NCBI RefSeq assembly: GCF_000981225.1
Contig: NZ_LAJC01000018.1
Span: 18,838-82,837 of the forward strand
Length of the DNA stretch: 64,000 nucleotides
Direction of reading: 5' to 3'
DNA from: Allosalinactinospora lopnorensis
GTDB lineage: Bacteria > Actinomycetota > Actinomycetes > Streptosporangiales > Streptosporangiaceae
Of this stretch, positions 48,228-58,493 are shown one piece after another. The stretch's first letter is position 1. Each line of letters begins with the position of its first letter. Under the pieces are notes generated by a model. That model did not search any database, had not been told where the DNA came from, and saw only the letters and a list, made by a program, of their open reading frames with translations. A program made the translations under genes and the position numbers.

Positions 48228-50162
48228 ATGCCCGTCGAATCCGTCTTTCCGCGACTGGAGGCCCTGCTGCCCAGCGTGCAGAAGCCGATTCAGTACGCGG
48301 GCGGCGAACTCAACTCCGTCGCCCAGGACTGGGACGCCAGCGAGGTCCGCTGGGCCCTGATGTATCCCGACGCCTACGAGGTGGGTGTTCCGAACCAGGG
48401 CGTCCAGATCCTCTACGAGGTGCTGAACGAGCGCGAGGGAGTTCTGGCCGAACGGACCTACGCTGTCTGGTCCGACATGGAAGAACTCATGCGCGGACAC
48501 GGGATCCCGCAGTTCACCGTGGACGCCCACCGCCCTGTCGGCGCCTTCGATATCCTGGGCGTCAGCTTCGCGAGTGAAATGGGCTACACCAACCTGCTCA
48601 CCGCGCTGGACCTGGCCGGTATCCCCGTGCACTCCGCCGACCGCACGGATGACCACCCGATCGTGCTGGCCGGCGGGCACGCGGCGTTCAACCCCGAGCC
48701 GATCGCCGACTTCGTCGACGCCGTGGTGCTGGGCGACGGCGAGGAGATCGCGCTGGCCATCACCGAGGTCATCCGCGAGTGGAAGCGCGAGGGGAGTCCC
48801 GGTGGTCGCGACGGCCTGCTGCTGCGGCTGGCGAGCGGCGGCGGGGTGTACGTGCCGGGCTTCTACGATGTCGACTACCTGCCCGACGGCCGGATCGGCT
48901 CCTACACCCCGAACCGCTCCGGTGTGCCGTGGACCGTGCAGAAGCACACCGTCATGGACCTGGACGACTGGCCCTACCCGAAGAATCCGATCGTGCCGAT
49001 CGCCGAATCCGTGCACGAGCGGTACAGCGTGGAGATCTTCCGCGGCTGCACCCGGGGCTGCCGGTTCTGCCAGGCCGGGATGATCACCCGTCCGGTGCGG
49101 GAGCGCAGCAAGGAGACCGTCTCCCGGATGGTCGAGCGCGGTGTGGACTCCTCGGGGTTCCAGGAGGTGGGGCTGCTCTCGCTGTCCAGCGCCGACCACA
49201 GCGAGATCGGCGACATCGCCAAGGGGCTGGCCGACAAGTACGAGGGCACCAATACCGGGCTGTCGCTGCCCTCCACCCGGGTCGACGCGTTCAACATCGA
49301 CCTGGCCAACGAGCTCACCCGCAACGGCCGCCGCTCCGGTCTGACCTTCGCCCCCGAGGGCGGCAGCGAGCGGATGCGCCGGGTCATCAACAAGATGGTC
49401 ACCGAAGCCGACCTCATCCACACTGTCACCGCCGCCTACGAGGCCGGCTGGCGTCAGGTCAAGCTGTACTTCATGTGCGGCCTGCCGACCGAGGAGGACG
49501 AGGACGTCCTGGCCATCGCCGACCTCGCCAAGGAGGTCATCAGGACCGGGCGCGAGGTCAGCGGCCGCAAGGACATCCGCTGCACGGTCTCCATCGGCGG
49601 GTTCGTGCCCAAGCCGCAGACCCCGTTCCAGTGGACCGGGCAGACTCCGTACGAGGTCGTCGACTCCCGGTTGCGCCGGCTCAAGGAGGCGCTGCGCTCG
49701 GACCGCCGGTACGGCAAGTCAATCGGGCTGCGCTACCACGAGGGGCGCCCGTCCATCATCGAGGGGCTGCTGTCCCGCGGTGACCGCCGGGTGGGGCGCG
49801 TCATCGAGGAGGTGTGGCGTGCCGGGGGCCGGTTCGACGGCTGGAGCGAGCACTTCTCCTACGAGCGGTGGCATGAGTGCGCCGAGAAGGCGCTCGCCGG
49901 CGAGCGGGTCGATCTCGACTGGTTCACGGTGCGGGAGCGGGAGCGCGACGAAGTGCTGCCCTGGGACCACCTCGACGCCGGACTGGACCGCGACTGGCTG
50001 TGGCGGGACTGGCAGGATGCCCTGCACGGCGAGGAGTCGGTGGAGGTCGACGACTGCCGGTGGACCCCGTGCTACGACTGCGGGGTCTGCCCGAGCATGG
50101 GGACCGAGATCCAGATCGGCCCGACCGATGCGTCCAAGCGGCTGCCGCTGACGGTGCTCTGA
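48228..50162 (+). CDS. B12-binding-domain radical SAM protein (TIGR03960 family)
   Basis: This 644-residue protein belongs to the TIGR03960 family, linked in genomes to the TIGR03936 protein and RNase E/G. The N-terminal cobalamin-binding-like region spans about 30-190, and the radical SAM core has its 4Fe-4S cysteines in RGCTRGCRFCQAG near 270. A third region, GLTFAPEGGSERMRRVINK, is typical of the family. The C-terminal part ends in CYDCGVCPSMG, an extra cysteine cluster. Its reaction has not been shown; a role in rRNA or tRNA modification has been proposed from neighbourhood. ATG 48228 has CGGAGG-like sequence upstream. Confidence 0.93.
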   Translation: MPVESVFPRLEALLPSVQKPIQYAGGELNSVAQDWDASEVRWALMYPDAYEVGVPNQGVQILYEVLNEREGVLAERTYAVWSDMEELMRGHGIPQFTVDAHRPVGAFDILGVSFASEMGYTNLLTALDLAGIPVHSADRTDDHPIVLAGGHAAFNPEPIADFVDAVVLGDGEEIALAITEVIREWKREGSPGGRDGLLLRLASGGGVYVPGFYDVDYLPDGRIGSYTPNRSGVPWTVQKHTVMDLDDWPYPKNPIVPIAESVHERYSVEIFRGCTRGCRFCQAGMITRPVRERSKETVSRMVERGVDSSGFQEVGLLSLSSADHSEIGDIAKGLADKYEGTNTGLSLPSTRVDAFNIDLANELTRNGRRSGLTFAPEGGSERMRRVINKMVTEADLIHTVTAAYEAGWRQVKLYFMCGLPTEEDEDVLAIADLAKEVIRTGREVSGRKDIRCTVSIGGFVPKPQTPFQWTGQTPYEVVDSRLRRLKEALRSDRRYGKSIGLRYHEGRPSIIEGLLSRGDRRVGRVIEEVWRAGGRFDGWSEHFSYERWHECAEKALAGERVDLDWFTVRERERDEVLPWDHLDAGLDRDWLWRDWQDALHGEESVEVDDCRWTPCYDCGVCPSMGTEIQIGPTDASKRLPLTVL

Positions 50163-50173
50163 GAACGGTGTGG

Positions 50174-50250
50174 ACCGGGGGCGCGATCCGCCCCCGGTAG
50201 CGCGGATACGTGGTGGTATGGCCCGGCGCCCCGCTCGCGCCGGGCCATAC
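50174..50250 (+). terminator. Tandem hairpins after the radical SAM gene
   Basis: A 10-bp stem (50174-50183 with 50189-50198) and a 13-bp stem (50216-50228 with 50238-50250) follow the stop codon in series. Both are perfect and have no T tail. Confidence 0.7.
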
Positions 50251-50638
50251 GTGTAGTTGGACGGGTAGCCCCTTCCGTTGGTTTGCATGGAAGCGAGAAT
50301 TCTCTAAAGAGTTTCTGTGTGTGGCATAAGAGCAGGTCAGCGGGGTGTAGCTGTCTGAAGTCGCTGGTGAGGGGCGTGGCTGATTCAACAGGGTGGGTGC
50401 TTTTCAACTTTCTGTCCGGGGGGAAGAGCATCTACGTGTGCTGTCCGTCACGGTGTTCCTGTCGTCAAGTCAGCGGCCGAGCCGCCCGCGCTACGCCCGG
50501 AACGGTCCGCAGCACGAACTGGTGGCGCGCGATACCCGGCGGGCACCGTACGCTGAATATGGACGTGCATTTCCCAGGTCGGTGCGTTTGGGACGAATCG
50601 GCGCACCCGGCCGGGAGCCATCGACGAAAGGAGTAGCG
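50251..50638. other. Leader region before the TIGR03936 gene
   Basis: This gap of about 390 bases is less G+C-rich than its surroundings around 50276-50400 (GAGAATTCTCTAAAGAGTTTC). It should hold the promoter for the next operon. I see no confident gene in it. Confidence 0.4.
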
Positions 50639-51517
50639 CTGCCCCCCGCACCTGAGGGCACCACCTCGCCCTCCGCTGGAAAGCCCGGACAGCGGCTGCG
50701 CGTACGTTATGCCAAGCGCGGCCGTATGAGGTTCGCGAGCCATCGCGACATCGCCCGCGCATTGGAGCGGGCCCTTCGCAGAGCCGGGGTTCCCGTAGCC
50801 TTCTCAGCGGGGTTCACGCCGCACCCGAAGATCTCCTATGCGGGTGCCGCCCCTACCGGGGTGGCCAGTCTCGCGGAGTATTTCGAACTTACCCTGGCCG
50901 AGTACCGCGATCCCGGGCTGGTGCGAGCCCGGCTCGATGACGCGATGCCCGATGGCATCGACGTCACCGATGTCGTGGTGGCCGAGACGGGTGGGCTGGC
51001 CGACCGTCTGGAAGTATCGGAGTGGCAGGTGGAGATGCCGGGCGTCACCCCTGATGACGCCCGGACGGCAGTGGCCGCGTTCCTCGCGGCCGAAACGGTC
51101 GAGGTGGAGCGGCTCACCAAGAAGGGCCGCCGCCGCTTCGACACCCGTGGGGCCGTCGTCCGTTTGGAAGCGGAGGGGCGTGCCGCAAGGGAACAACATG
51201 AGACATATGCCATACTTCGAATGGTCGTTCGGCACACCACACCTGCCGTACGACCGGACGACGTGGTGACCGGCCTTCGTCAGGTGGCCGGCCTCGCGCC
51301 GCCGTCGCCCCCGATGGTGACCCGGCTGGCGCAGGGGCCCTTTGACGAAGCGTTCGGCGCGATCGCCGATCCGTTCGCCGCGGACGACGCGGCTGTCCAG
51401 AGCGTTGGACGAGAACGAGCCACACCCGGCAGGGGGGCGACACAGGCGGATCCGGCCGGACGCGCGGAGGACACACCGCGGCCGTCCTCGCTCGCGCGGA
51501 GTTCACCCGATGCGTGA
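50639..51517 (+). CDS. TIGR03936 family protein, radical SAM partner
   Basis: This protein of about 292 residues belongs to the TIGR03936/DUF2344 family that accompanies the TIGR03960 radical SAM gene. The conserved N-terminal segment is RLRVRYAKRGRMRFASHRDIARALERALRRA, followed by PVAFSAGFTPHPKISYAGAAPTGV. Function is unknown, perhaps RNA modification. No ATG or GTG fits the start: a perfect AAGGAG stands 5 bases ahead of an in-frame CTG at 50639, which I take as the start. In-frame GTG 50582 and TTG 50588 farther upstream lack such a site. The last 60 residues are disordered. Confidence 0.82.
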   Translation: MPPAPEGTTSPSAGKPGQRLRVRYAKRGRMRFASHRDIARALERALRRAGVPVAFSAGFTPHPKISYAGAAPTGVASLAEYFELTLAEYRDPGLVRARLDDAMPDGIDVTDVVVAETGGLADRLEVSEWQVEMPGVTPDDARTAVAAFLAAETVEVERLTKKGRRRFDTRGAVVRLEAEGRAAREQHETYAILRMVVRHTTPAVRPDDVVTGLRQVAGLAPPSPPMVTRLAQGPFDEAFGAIADPFAADDAAVQSVGRERATPGRGATQADPAGRAEDTPRPSSLARSSPDA

Positions 51518-51671
51518 AATTCCTTGGGGAGCGCGGGCGATGATTACGGACTTTGCCCAGGTGGCATCACGGTGCTACCGGGACCGACCTAGCAACGACG
51601 GTTCTCGCGCGCAGCGGCGGTGGCCAATCGGCCGGTGCCGCGCCCGGGAACTCTGACGGGAGACCGCCCGG

Positions 51672-54530
51672 ATGCTCGAAAACGAGCCCAGCAGCGGTGC
51701 AGACGGCACCGCGGGTACAACTGAAACGACGGATGCGAACGCAGCCCGGCCTCTCACAGTGGCCGCGCCCCAGACAGGCGAAGTAAAGGTCAGCGCGCCC
51801 GCCAAGCGCAGCGGCGGCATACGGTCCGCGGGACCCCCGCCGGAACCGGAGCCGGTGGCCACCGACTCCGGTAAGCCACTGACCACCATCGCGGGAGACG
51901 TGGAGGCCGAGCCGGAGCCCGAGGTGTCCGAATCGACGGACGCGGAGGGGGCGAAGGGCGGCGAGCGTACGCGCGTGGCCAAGGCGCCCCGCGCCCGCGT
52001 CCGCACGGCCGGGACCGAGAACGGCCCCGAGGACGAACCGGCAGCGGAGGAGTCCGCGCCGGCCGAGCGCGATAGGGCGGCCGGCGGGTCAACCGCTGAG
52101 AGCGCCCCTGTCTTCGAGGACGCCCGCGAAGAGGCGCCCGAGAGCTCGGAGAGCGGCGTCTCGGGTGCCTTCCAGCCGCCTATGGTGCTGTTCCAGCCGC
52201 CTGTGGCACAGGCGGCGGCCAGCGGGCCCGCCGACGGCATCGGAGAGGAACCTGCCGCGGTCACGTCCGCCGAGGAAGAGGACTACGCGGACGGGGACGA
52301 GTCCTCCGACGACGAACGCCCGTCGCGCCGGCGGCGGCGCCGCGGGGGCAGGGGGCGCGGCAAGTCGCGGACCGGCGAGGAGAGCGCTGAGGCGACCACC
52401 GCCGACCATGCGGTGGAGGACGACTCCAGTACCGAGCAGGCCGCGGAGCCGGCGGGTGAGGCCGCCATGGAGGAGACGGCCGCCTCCTCCGGCGACACCG
52501 ATGAAGACGAAGGAGAGCAGAGCCGGGGCAGCCGCCGCCGGCGCCGCCGCCGGCGGCGGTCCGGCGGCGAGGCGGCCGAGCCCGCCTCGGAGGGCGACGA
52601 CCCGCCGAACACGATCGTGAAGGTGCGCGAGCCGCGCCAGGAGAAACCGATCGAGGACGAGGTCCAGTCGGTCAAGGGCTCCACACGGTTGGAGGCCAAG
52701 AAGCAGCGCCGCCGTGAGGGACGCGAGCAGGGGCGCCGCCGCACGCCGATCATCACCGAGTCGGAGTTCCTGGCCCGGCGCGAGTCCGTGCAGCGCGACC
52801 TGGTGATCCGGCGCGTTGGCGAGCGGACGCAGATCGCGGTGCTCGAGGACGACGTCCTCGTCGAGCACTACGTGGACCGCGCCACACACAAGTCCTACGT
52901 GGGCAACGTCTACCTGGGCCGGGTGCAGAACGTCCTGCCGTCGATGGAGGCGGCGTTCGTCGACATCGGCAAGGGGCGCAACGCCGTGCTCTACGCCGGT
53001 GAGGTGAACTGGGACGCCTCCGGCCTTGAGGGCCAGCCCAAGCGCATCGAGTCCGTGCTCAAGTCCGGCCAGTCGGTGCTGGTCCAGGTCACCAAGGACC
53101 CGCTCGGCCACAAGGGTGCGCGGCTGACGAGCCAGATCAGCCTGCCCGGCCGCTACCTGGTGTACGTGCCCGACGGCTCCATGACCGGCATCAGCCGCAA
53201 GCTGCCCGACAAGGAGCGCGCGCGGCTCAAACAGATCCTGAAGAAGGTGATGCCGGAGAACGCCGGTGTCATCGTCCGTACCGCCGCCGAAGGGGCCAGC
53301 GAGGAGGAGCTGGAGCGCGACATCTCCCGCCTCGCCTCGCAGTGGGAGTCGATCAAGCGCAAGTCGAAGTCGGCGAGCGCGCCCTCATTGCTGAGCAGCG
53401 AGCCCGACCTCACCGTCCGGGTGGTGCGCGACGTCTTCAACGAGGACTTCGCGAGCCTTGTGGTCTCCGGCGAGGAGGCGTGGAGCACGGTCCGGGAGTA
53501 CGTGGACTACGTCGCCCCGCACCTGGCCGAGCGGCTCACGAACTGGGACGGGGACCGCGACGTCTTCGAGGCGTACCGGGTCGACGAGCAGATCGCCAAG
53601 GCGCTGGAGCGCAAGGTGTGGCTGCCCAGCGGCGGCTCGTTGATCATCGAGCGCACCGAGGCGATGACCGTCATCGACGTCAACACCGGGAAGTTCACCG
53701 GGCAGGGCGGCAATCTCGAGGAGACGGTCACCAAGAACAACCTGGAGGCGGCCGAGGAGATCGTCCGCCAGCTCCGGCTGCGCGACATCGGCGGCATCAT
53801 CGTGATCGACTTCATCGACATGGTGCTGGAGAGCAACCGCGACCTCGTGCTGCGCCGGATGCTCGAATGCTTGTCCCGCGACCGCACCAAGCACCAGGTG
53901 GCCGAGGTCACCTCGCTCGGCCTGGTGCAGATGACGCGCAAGCGCGTCGGCCAGGGGCTGCTGGAGGCGTTCTCGCACACCTGCGAGAGCTGCAACGGCC
54001 GCGGTGTGGTGCTCTCCACGGAGCCGGTCGACTCCAAGAGCGGTACCGGCGGTGGAGCGGGCGCGGGCGCCAACGGCCGGAAGAAGAAGGCCAAGAGCGG
54101 TTCGGACAAGAACGGCAGGAGCGGGAAGTCCGACTCCGGTGACGCGGTGGACAAGGCGGAGGAGTCGGCCGCCGAGGAGCGGTCCGGCGGTGCGGCCGGA
54201 CCGGGGGGCAAGGAGACCGCGGCGCAGGACGCGGCTCCCCCGTCCGAGGCGGCGCCTGCGGAGGCCGGGACGGCCGCCAAGGGTGCGAAGGGCACGAAGG
54301 CGGCGACCAAGAAGACCGCCGCCAAGAAGTCGACCCGCAAGACGAAGAAGGACGGGGAGGCCGCCGAGCCCGCGGCCGGGGACGCGGCGGAGTCCGCGCC
54401 CTCCGATGAGGCGGGGGGAACCGGCGACGCCGAGACCGCGGCCGAGCGCCCCCGCAGGCGGCGCACTCGGCGGTCCAAAACCAGCGGGGTCGCCTCCGAA
54501 TCGGCGTCTGCGGTGGTCGAGGCGGGATAG
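51672..54530 (+). CDS. rne: Ribonuclease E/G family protein
   Basis: This 952-residue RNase E/G cuts and processes mRNA, rRNA and tRNA precursors. The catalytic core is central (about 350-800), with an S1 domain (HKSYVGNVYLGRVQNVLPSMEAAFVDIG) and DNase-I-like acidic residues in MTVIDVNTGKF and IIVIDFIDM. The zinc-link CESCNGRG follows near 785. Around the core are long low-complexity arms: an acidic N-terminal arm with Arg-rich patches ([14 protein letters not shown]) and a C-terminal Lys/Ala/Glu-rich arm with AAKKSTRKTKK, the usual RNA- and protein-binding arms in actinomycetes. A strong hairpin follows. Confidence 0.95.
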   Translation: MLENEPSSGADGTAGTTETTDANAARPLTVAAPQTGEVKVSAPAKRSGGIRSAGPPPEPEPVATDSGKPLTTIAGDVEAEPEPEVSESTDAEGAKGGERTRVAKAPRARVRTAGTENGPEDEPAAEESAPAERDRAAGGSTAESAPVFEDAREEAPESSESGVSGAFQPPMVLFQPPVAQAAASGPADGIGEEPAAVTSAEEEDYADGDESSDDERPSRRRRRRGGRGRGKSRTGEESAEATTADHAVEDDSSTEQAAEPAGEAAMEETAASSGDTDEDEGEQSRGSRRRRRRRRRSGGEAAEPASEGDDPPNTIVKVREPRQEKPIEDEVQSVKGSTRLEAKKQRRREGREQGRRRTPIITESEFLARRESVQRDLVIRRVGERTQIAVLEDDVLVEHYVDRATHKSYVGNVYLGRVQNVLPSMEAAFVDIGKGRNAVLYAGEVNWDASGLEGQPKRIESVLKSGQSVLVQVTKDPLGHKGARLTSQISLPGRYLVYVPDGSMTGISRKLPDKERARLKQILKKVMPENAGVIVRTAAEGASEEELERDISRLASQWESIKRKSKSASAPSLLSSEPDLTVRVVRDVFNEDFASLVVSGEEAWSTVREYVDYVAPHLAERLTNWDGDRDVFEAYRVDEQIAKALERKVWLPSGGSLIIERTEAMTVIDVNTGKFTGQGGNLEETVTKNNLEAAEEIVRQLRLRDIGGIIVIDFIDMVLESNRDLVLRRMLECLSRDRTKHQVAEVTSLGLVQMTRKRVGQGLLEAFSHTCESCNGRGVVLSTEPVDSKSGTGGGAGAGANGRKKKAKSGSDKNGRSGKSDSGDAVDKAEESAAEERSGGAAGPGGKETAAQDAAPPSEAAPAEAGTAAKGAKGTKAATKKTAAKKSTRKTKKDGEAAEPAAGDAAESAPSDEAGGTGDAETAAERPRRRRTRRSKTSGVASESASAVVEAG

Positions 54531-54538
54531 CGGTTCGG

Positions 54539-54567
54539 GGCCGGGCCGGTAGCGGTCCGGCCCGGCC
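54539..54567 (+). terminator. Terminator after rne
   Basis: A perfect 11-bp G+C stem (arms 54539-54549 and 54557-54567) with a 7-base loop lies 8 bases after the stop codon. Confidence 0.8.
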
Positions 54568-54775
54568 ATGTCGGGACGTGCTCCCCGCTAGGCGGAGGGT
54601 GGTAATCTGAGGGGTGGTGCGTCGGCGCGCCCCCAAGGTTCGCGCGCCCGAGACCTTACGAACCTTACGATCCTCGATCCCTCCACCGGAGGCGAGCGGA
54701 TCCGCGGTCGTTTTTGAGCGCATTTCGGTCCCCGCCCACGCGGGGATGATCCACGAGCAGGAAGAGAGTTCCCCG

Positions 54776-55087
54776 GTGTACGCGATCGTGCGAGCGGGCG
54801 GCCGACAGGAGAAGGTGTCCGTCGATGACGTCCTGGACATCGACAGGGTCTCCGAGGAGACCGGTTCGACGGTGACCTGGGAGCCGCTGCTTGTCGTCGA
54901 CGGCGGCAAGGTCATCAGCCAGGCATCCGAGCTGAGCGGTTACAAGGTCACCGCCGAGGTCCTCGGCGAGGCCAAGGGCCCCAAGATCAACATCATGAAG
55001 TACAAGAACAAGACCGGTTACAAGCGTCGCCTGGGGCACCGCCAGCGGTACACCAAGGTCCGCGTGACCGGTATCGCGGCGAAGTAG
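54776..55087 (+). CDS. rplU: 50S ribosomal protein L21
   Basis: This 103-residue protein is the usual length of L21, a large-subunit 23S rRNA-binding protein. It starts [14 protein letters not shown], conserved from the first residue, and ends [21 protein letters not shown] 54776 is therefore the start; the open frame upstream is not conserved. It is co-transcribed with rpmA, 14 bases downstream. Confidence 0.97.
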   Translation: MYAIVRAGGRQEKVSVDDVLDIDRVSEETGSTVTWEPLLVVDGGKVISQASELSGYKVTAEVLGEAKGPKINIMKYKNKTGYKRRLGHRQRYTKVRVTGIAAK

Positions 55088-55101
55088 GGGAGGGGCTCGG
55101 C

Positions 55102-55359
55102 ATGGCAACCAAGAAGGGCGCGTCCAACACCCGCAACGGGCGCGACTCCAACGCTAAGCGGCTCGGCGTCAAGCGTTTCGGCGGTCAGCGCGTCAAGGCC
55201 GGCGAGATCCTCGTCCGCCAGCGCGGGACCCGTTTCCACCCCGGTGACAACGTCGGCCGCGGCGGCGACGACACCCTGTTCGCTCTCGTGGCGGGCCAGG
55301 TGGAGTTCGGCAGCCGGCGCGGCCGCAAATCCGTGAACATCGTCCCGGCCGCGGAGTAG
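55102..55359 (+). CDS. rpmA: 50S ribosomal protein L27
   Basis: This 85-residue protein has the L27 start [20 protein letters not shown], whose tail reaches the peptidyl-transferase centre, and the core [23 protein letters not shown]. It has no cleavable N-terminal extension of the kind found in Firmicutes. GGGAGGGG precedes the ATG. An 18-bp hairpin ends the rplU-rpmA unit. Confidence 0.98.
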   Translation: MATKKGASNTRNGRDSNAKRLGVKRFGGQRVKAGEILVRQRGTRFHPGDNVGRGGDDTLFALVAGQVEFGSRRGRKSVNIVPAAE

Positions 55360-55390
55360 CGGCCGGCGGCGCGAACACGCGGATGGCGCA

Positions 55391-55431
55391 ACGCGCAGGG
55401 CGGGCCAGGGGTACTGGCCCGCCCTGCGCGT
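55391..55431 (+). terminator. Very strong terminator after rpmA
   Basis: A perfect 18-bp stem (arms 55391-55408 and 55414-55431) with a 5-base loop lies 31 bases after the L27 stop codon. Confidence 0.88.
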
Positions 55432-55521
55432 GTCCGACCGCATAGTCTTAAGAGTCCCGACGCCGGAAGCCGCGCAGCGGCGGCGTCGGTATCAGCGGGG
55501 ATGCCCGCAGGGGAGGCACAC

Positions 55522-56886
55522 ATGCCGGACTTCGTCGACGAGGCGGTCTTGCACATCAAGGCCGGCGACGGCGGGCACGGTTGCGCCTCCGTGCACCGGG
55601 AGAAGTTCAAGCCCCTCGGCGGACCCGATGGCGGTAACGGAGGCAAGGGCGGCGACGTCGTCCTGGAGGTCGATCCGAACACCGCCACGCTGCTGGAGTA
55701 CCAGCGCCGCCCGCACCGCAAGGCGACCAACGGACGCCCGGGACAGGGCTCGCACCGCAACGGGGCCGAGGGCGCCGACCTGGTGCTGCCGGTACCCGAT
55801 GGCACGGTCGTCACGGGAACGGGCGGCGAACTCATCGCCGATCTCGTCGGCGCGGGGACCCGGCTCGTCATCGCCCGAGGCGGCAATGGCGGCCTCGGCA
55901 ACGCCGCGCTGGCCTCGCCCCGCCGTAAGGCGCCCGGTTTCGCGCTCAAGGGCGAGGAGGGCGAGGTCCTCGACGTCCGGCTGGAGATCAAGACCATCGC
56001 CGACGTTGGGCTGGTGGGGTTCCCCAGCGCCGGCAAGTCCTCGCTGATCGCGGCCCTGTCCGCGGCCCGCCCCAAGATCGCCGACTACCCGTTCACCACG
56101 CTGGTCCCCAACCTCGGTGTGGTCGAGGCCGGAGCCACCCAGTTCGTCGTGGCCGACGTGCCCGGCCTGATCCCCGGCGCGAGTGAGGGGAAGGGGCTGG
56201 GGCTGGCGTTCCTGCGCCATGTGGAGCGCTGCTCGACACTGGTGCACGTGCTCGACTGCGCGACCTACGAGCAGGGCCGCGATCCCGTCAGCGACCTGGA
56301 CGTGCTTGAGGCGGAGCTGGCCGCCTACGCGGAGGGCACCGAGATCGACCTGTCGGACCGGCCGCGCATCGCCGTCCTCAACAAGGTGGACGTCCCCGAG
56401 GGGCGGGAGCTCGCCGAGCTCGTCGCACCGATGCTCCAGGAGCGGGGCATGCGGGTGATCCCGGTCTCCGCGGCCACCCGCGAAGGCCTGCGCGACCTCG
56501 CCTTCGCCATGGCTGAGCAGGTCGAGGCGGCGCGCGCGGAGCGGCCCGCACCCGAGCCGACCCGCGTCGTCCTGCGGCCGCGGGAGATCGGCGAGACACC
56601 GTTCGAGATCGTCCCGCTGGGGAACAACACCTTCCGAGTCCGCGGCGACAAGCCCGCCCGGTGGGTACGCCAGACCGACTTCGCCAACGACGAGGCGGTG
56701 GGCTACCTCGCCGACCGGCTCAACCGCATCGGTATCGAGGACCAGCTGGCCAAGGCGGGCGCGACCATCGACGCCGAGGTCTACATCGGCGACGAGGACG
56801 ATTCCGTGGTGTTCGACTGGGACCCGTCCGTGGGCGCCGGCGAAGTCCCGACCGGCCCGCGCGGTACCGACTCCCGACTGGGCTGA
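55522..56886 (+). CDS. obg: GTPase Obg/CgtA
   Basis: This 454-residue essential GTPase acts in ribosome assembly and stress control. The glycine-rich Obg domain is at 1-160 ([34 protein letters not shown]). The G domain has G1 [10 protein letters not shown]3 [16 protein letters not shown] and G4 NKVD. The C-terminal OCT domain covers about 350-430. ATG 55522 follows GGGAGG at 8 bases; the frame start at 55501 adds 7 residues. Next comes proB, as in many actinobacteria. Confidence 0.97.
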   Translation: MPDFVDEAVLHIKAGDGGHGCASVHREKFKPLGGPDGGNGGKGGDVVLEVDPNTATLLEYQRRPHRKATNGRPGQGSHRNGAEGADLVLPVPDGTVVTGTGGELIADLVGAGTRLVIARGGNGGLGNAALASPRRKAPGFALKGEEGEVLDVRLEIKTIADVGLVGFPSAGKSSLIAALSAARPKIADYPFTTLVPNLGVVEAGATQFVVADVPGLIPGASEGKGLGLAFLRHVERCSTLVHVLDCATYEQGRDPVSDLDVLEAELAAYAEGTEIDLSDRPRIAVLNKVDVPEGRELAELVAPMLQERGMRVIPVSAATREGLRDLAFAMAEQVEAARAERPAPEPTRVVLRPREIGETPFEIVPLGNNTFRVRGDKPARWVRQTDFANDEAVGYLADRLNRIGIEDQLAKAGATIDAEVYIGDEDDSVVFDWDPSVGAGEVPTGPRGTDSRLG

Positions 56887-57036
56887 CGCCGCGCGGGGCC
56901 CTGCTTTCCAGCCCGATGGGTGCCACGGCAGATGGGGTGTAGTAAGGGCGTGCAGACCGCACACGGAGAAACAGGACAGGAAGCGACCAGAGGTCCCGCC
57001 GCCGAGGAGAGCCCGGCGCGAGCCGGGCGGACCGAA

Positions 57037-58173
57037 ATGACGGCCGCCCGCCGCATGGTCGTCAAGGTCGGGTCGTCCTCGCTGACCGCGCCCGATGGGC
57101 ACATCGACCGCGAGCGCATCCGGGAGCTGGCCGACATGCTCGCCGAACGGCGGGCCGCCGGTACCGAGGTGATCCTGGTGTCCTCGGGGGCCGTGGCCGC
57201 CGGCATGGCGCCGATGGGACTGGCCAGCCGGCCCCGCGACCTCGCCACCCAGCAGGCCGCGGCCAGCGTCGGCCAGGGGCTGCTGGTGGCGCACTACACG
57301 GCGGCGTTCAACGCGCACGGGCTGACCGCCGCGCAGGTACTGCTGACCGTCGAGGACATGATGCGCCGGGTACAGCACCGCAACGCCCAGCGGACACTGC
57401 GCCGGCTGCTCGACATCGGTACCGTGCCGATCGTGAACGAGAACGACACGGTGGCCACCCACGAGATCCGCTTCGGCGACAACGACCGGCTGGCGGCGCT
57501 GGTCGCGCACCTGATGCGGGCCGACGCGCTGCTGCTCCTCTCCGACGTCGACGCGCTTTACGACGGAAACCCGACGCGGCCCGGCGCGCGGCGGATCGTG
57601 GAGAGCGTCGCGGCACGCGACCTGGACGGCGTCGACCTCGGCTCCGCGGGCAAGCGCGGGGTGGGCACCGGCGGCATGGTGACCAAGGTGGAATCGGCGC
57701 GGATCGCCACCGAAGCGGGCGTGCCCACGGTCCTGACCTCGGCGGGCAACGCGCGCCCCGCGCTGGCGGGCGAGCCGGTCGGGACGCTGTTCACCGCCCT
57801 CAGCAAGCGCCGTCCCTCCACCCGGCAGCTCTGGCTCGCGCACGCCACCGCCGGGCGCGGGAGCGTCGTCCTGGACCCCGGTGCGGTGCGGGCGATCCTG
57901 ACCGACAACGCCTCCCTGCTGCCGGCCGGTGTGGTGAGCGTGGAGGGTGAGTTCACCGCGGGCGACCCCGTCGACCTGTGCGACGAGAACGGCCGCCCGG
58001 TCGCGCGCGGCCTGGTCAACTTCGACTCGGCGGAGATCCCCGACCTGATGGGCCGCTCCACACGCTGGCTGGCCCGCGAGCTCGGCCCGGCCTACGAGCG
58101 CGAGATCGTGCACCGGGACGACCTGGTGCTGCTGGCGGGCAAGGAGGCGGCGAAAAGCGGGACGTTAGGGTGA
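57037..58173 (+). CDS. proB: Glutamate 5-kinase
   Basis: This 378-residue enzyme phosphorylates glutamate as the first step of proline synthesis. The kinase domain begins MVVKVGSSSLT and has ILVSSGAVAAGM, NENDTVATHEIRFGDND and VDALYDGNP. A C-terminal PUA domain (about 280-360) follows, as in the full-length family. ATG 57037 is preferred because the conserved first strand starts a few residues after it. The expected partner proA is not next: 4.1 kb of other genes intervene. Confidence 0.96.
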   Translation: MTAARRMVVKVGSSSLTAPDGHIDRERIRELADMLAERRAAGTEVILVSSGAVAAGMAPMGLASRPRDLATQQAAASVGQGLLVAHYTAAFNAHGLTAAQVLLTVEDMMRRVQHRNAQRTLRRLLDIGTVPIVNENDTVATHEIRFGDNDRLAALVAHLMRADALLLLSDVDALYDGNPTRPGARRIVESVAARDLDGVDLGSAGKRGVGTGGMVTKVESARIATEAGVPTVLTSAGNARPALAGEPVGTLFTALSKRRPSTRQLWLAHATAGRGSVVLDPGAVRAILTDNASLLPAGVVSVEGEFTAGDPVDLCDENGRPVARGLVNFDSAEIPDLMGRSTRWLARELGPAYEREIVHRDDLVLLAGKEAAKSGTLG

Positions 58174-58178
58174 CTCCC

Positions 58179-58412
58179 ATGAGGCGCACCACGCACGAGT
58201 ACGACACTGAACTGCGCAGCGACGGCGAAGTGGTCACGCTCGGCGCGATGGCCTACCGCGGGCGGACGGTGCTGCACTCCGGCCCCGACATGTTCGCGCC
58301 GCTGGAACGGTGGGCCCAGGGCGTGGCCGACCAGCTGCGCGCCTCGGTCACCTGGCGTGCCGCCTCCGCAAAGGGGGAAACCGTCCACGAGGGCACCAAG
58401 CATCCTCAGTAG
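58179..58412 (+). CDS. Small uncharacterised protein, 77 residues
   Basis: ATG 58179 opens 5 bases after the proB stop, so the message is probably shared with proB. The predicted product is soluble, with no cysteine and no membrane segment. The N-terminal half looks like a small beta-rich domain (EYDTELRSDGEVVTLGAMAYRGRTVLH). I recognise no family. No clear Shine-Dalgarno precedes it, and translation may depend on coupling. Confidence 0.5.
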   Translation: MRRTTHEYDTELRSDGEVVTLGAMAYRGRTVLHSGPDMFAPLERWAQGVADQLRASVTWRAASAKGETVHEGTKHPQ

Positions 58413-58493
58413 CCGCCCCATTGCCGGTCTTGAGCGGACCGTCCCTCCCGAGCGGCCGAAGAAACGGTCCCACCAGGACCGGCCACCGGGCGC

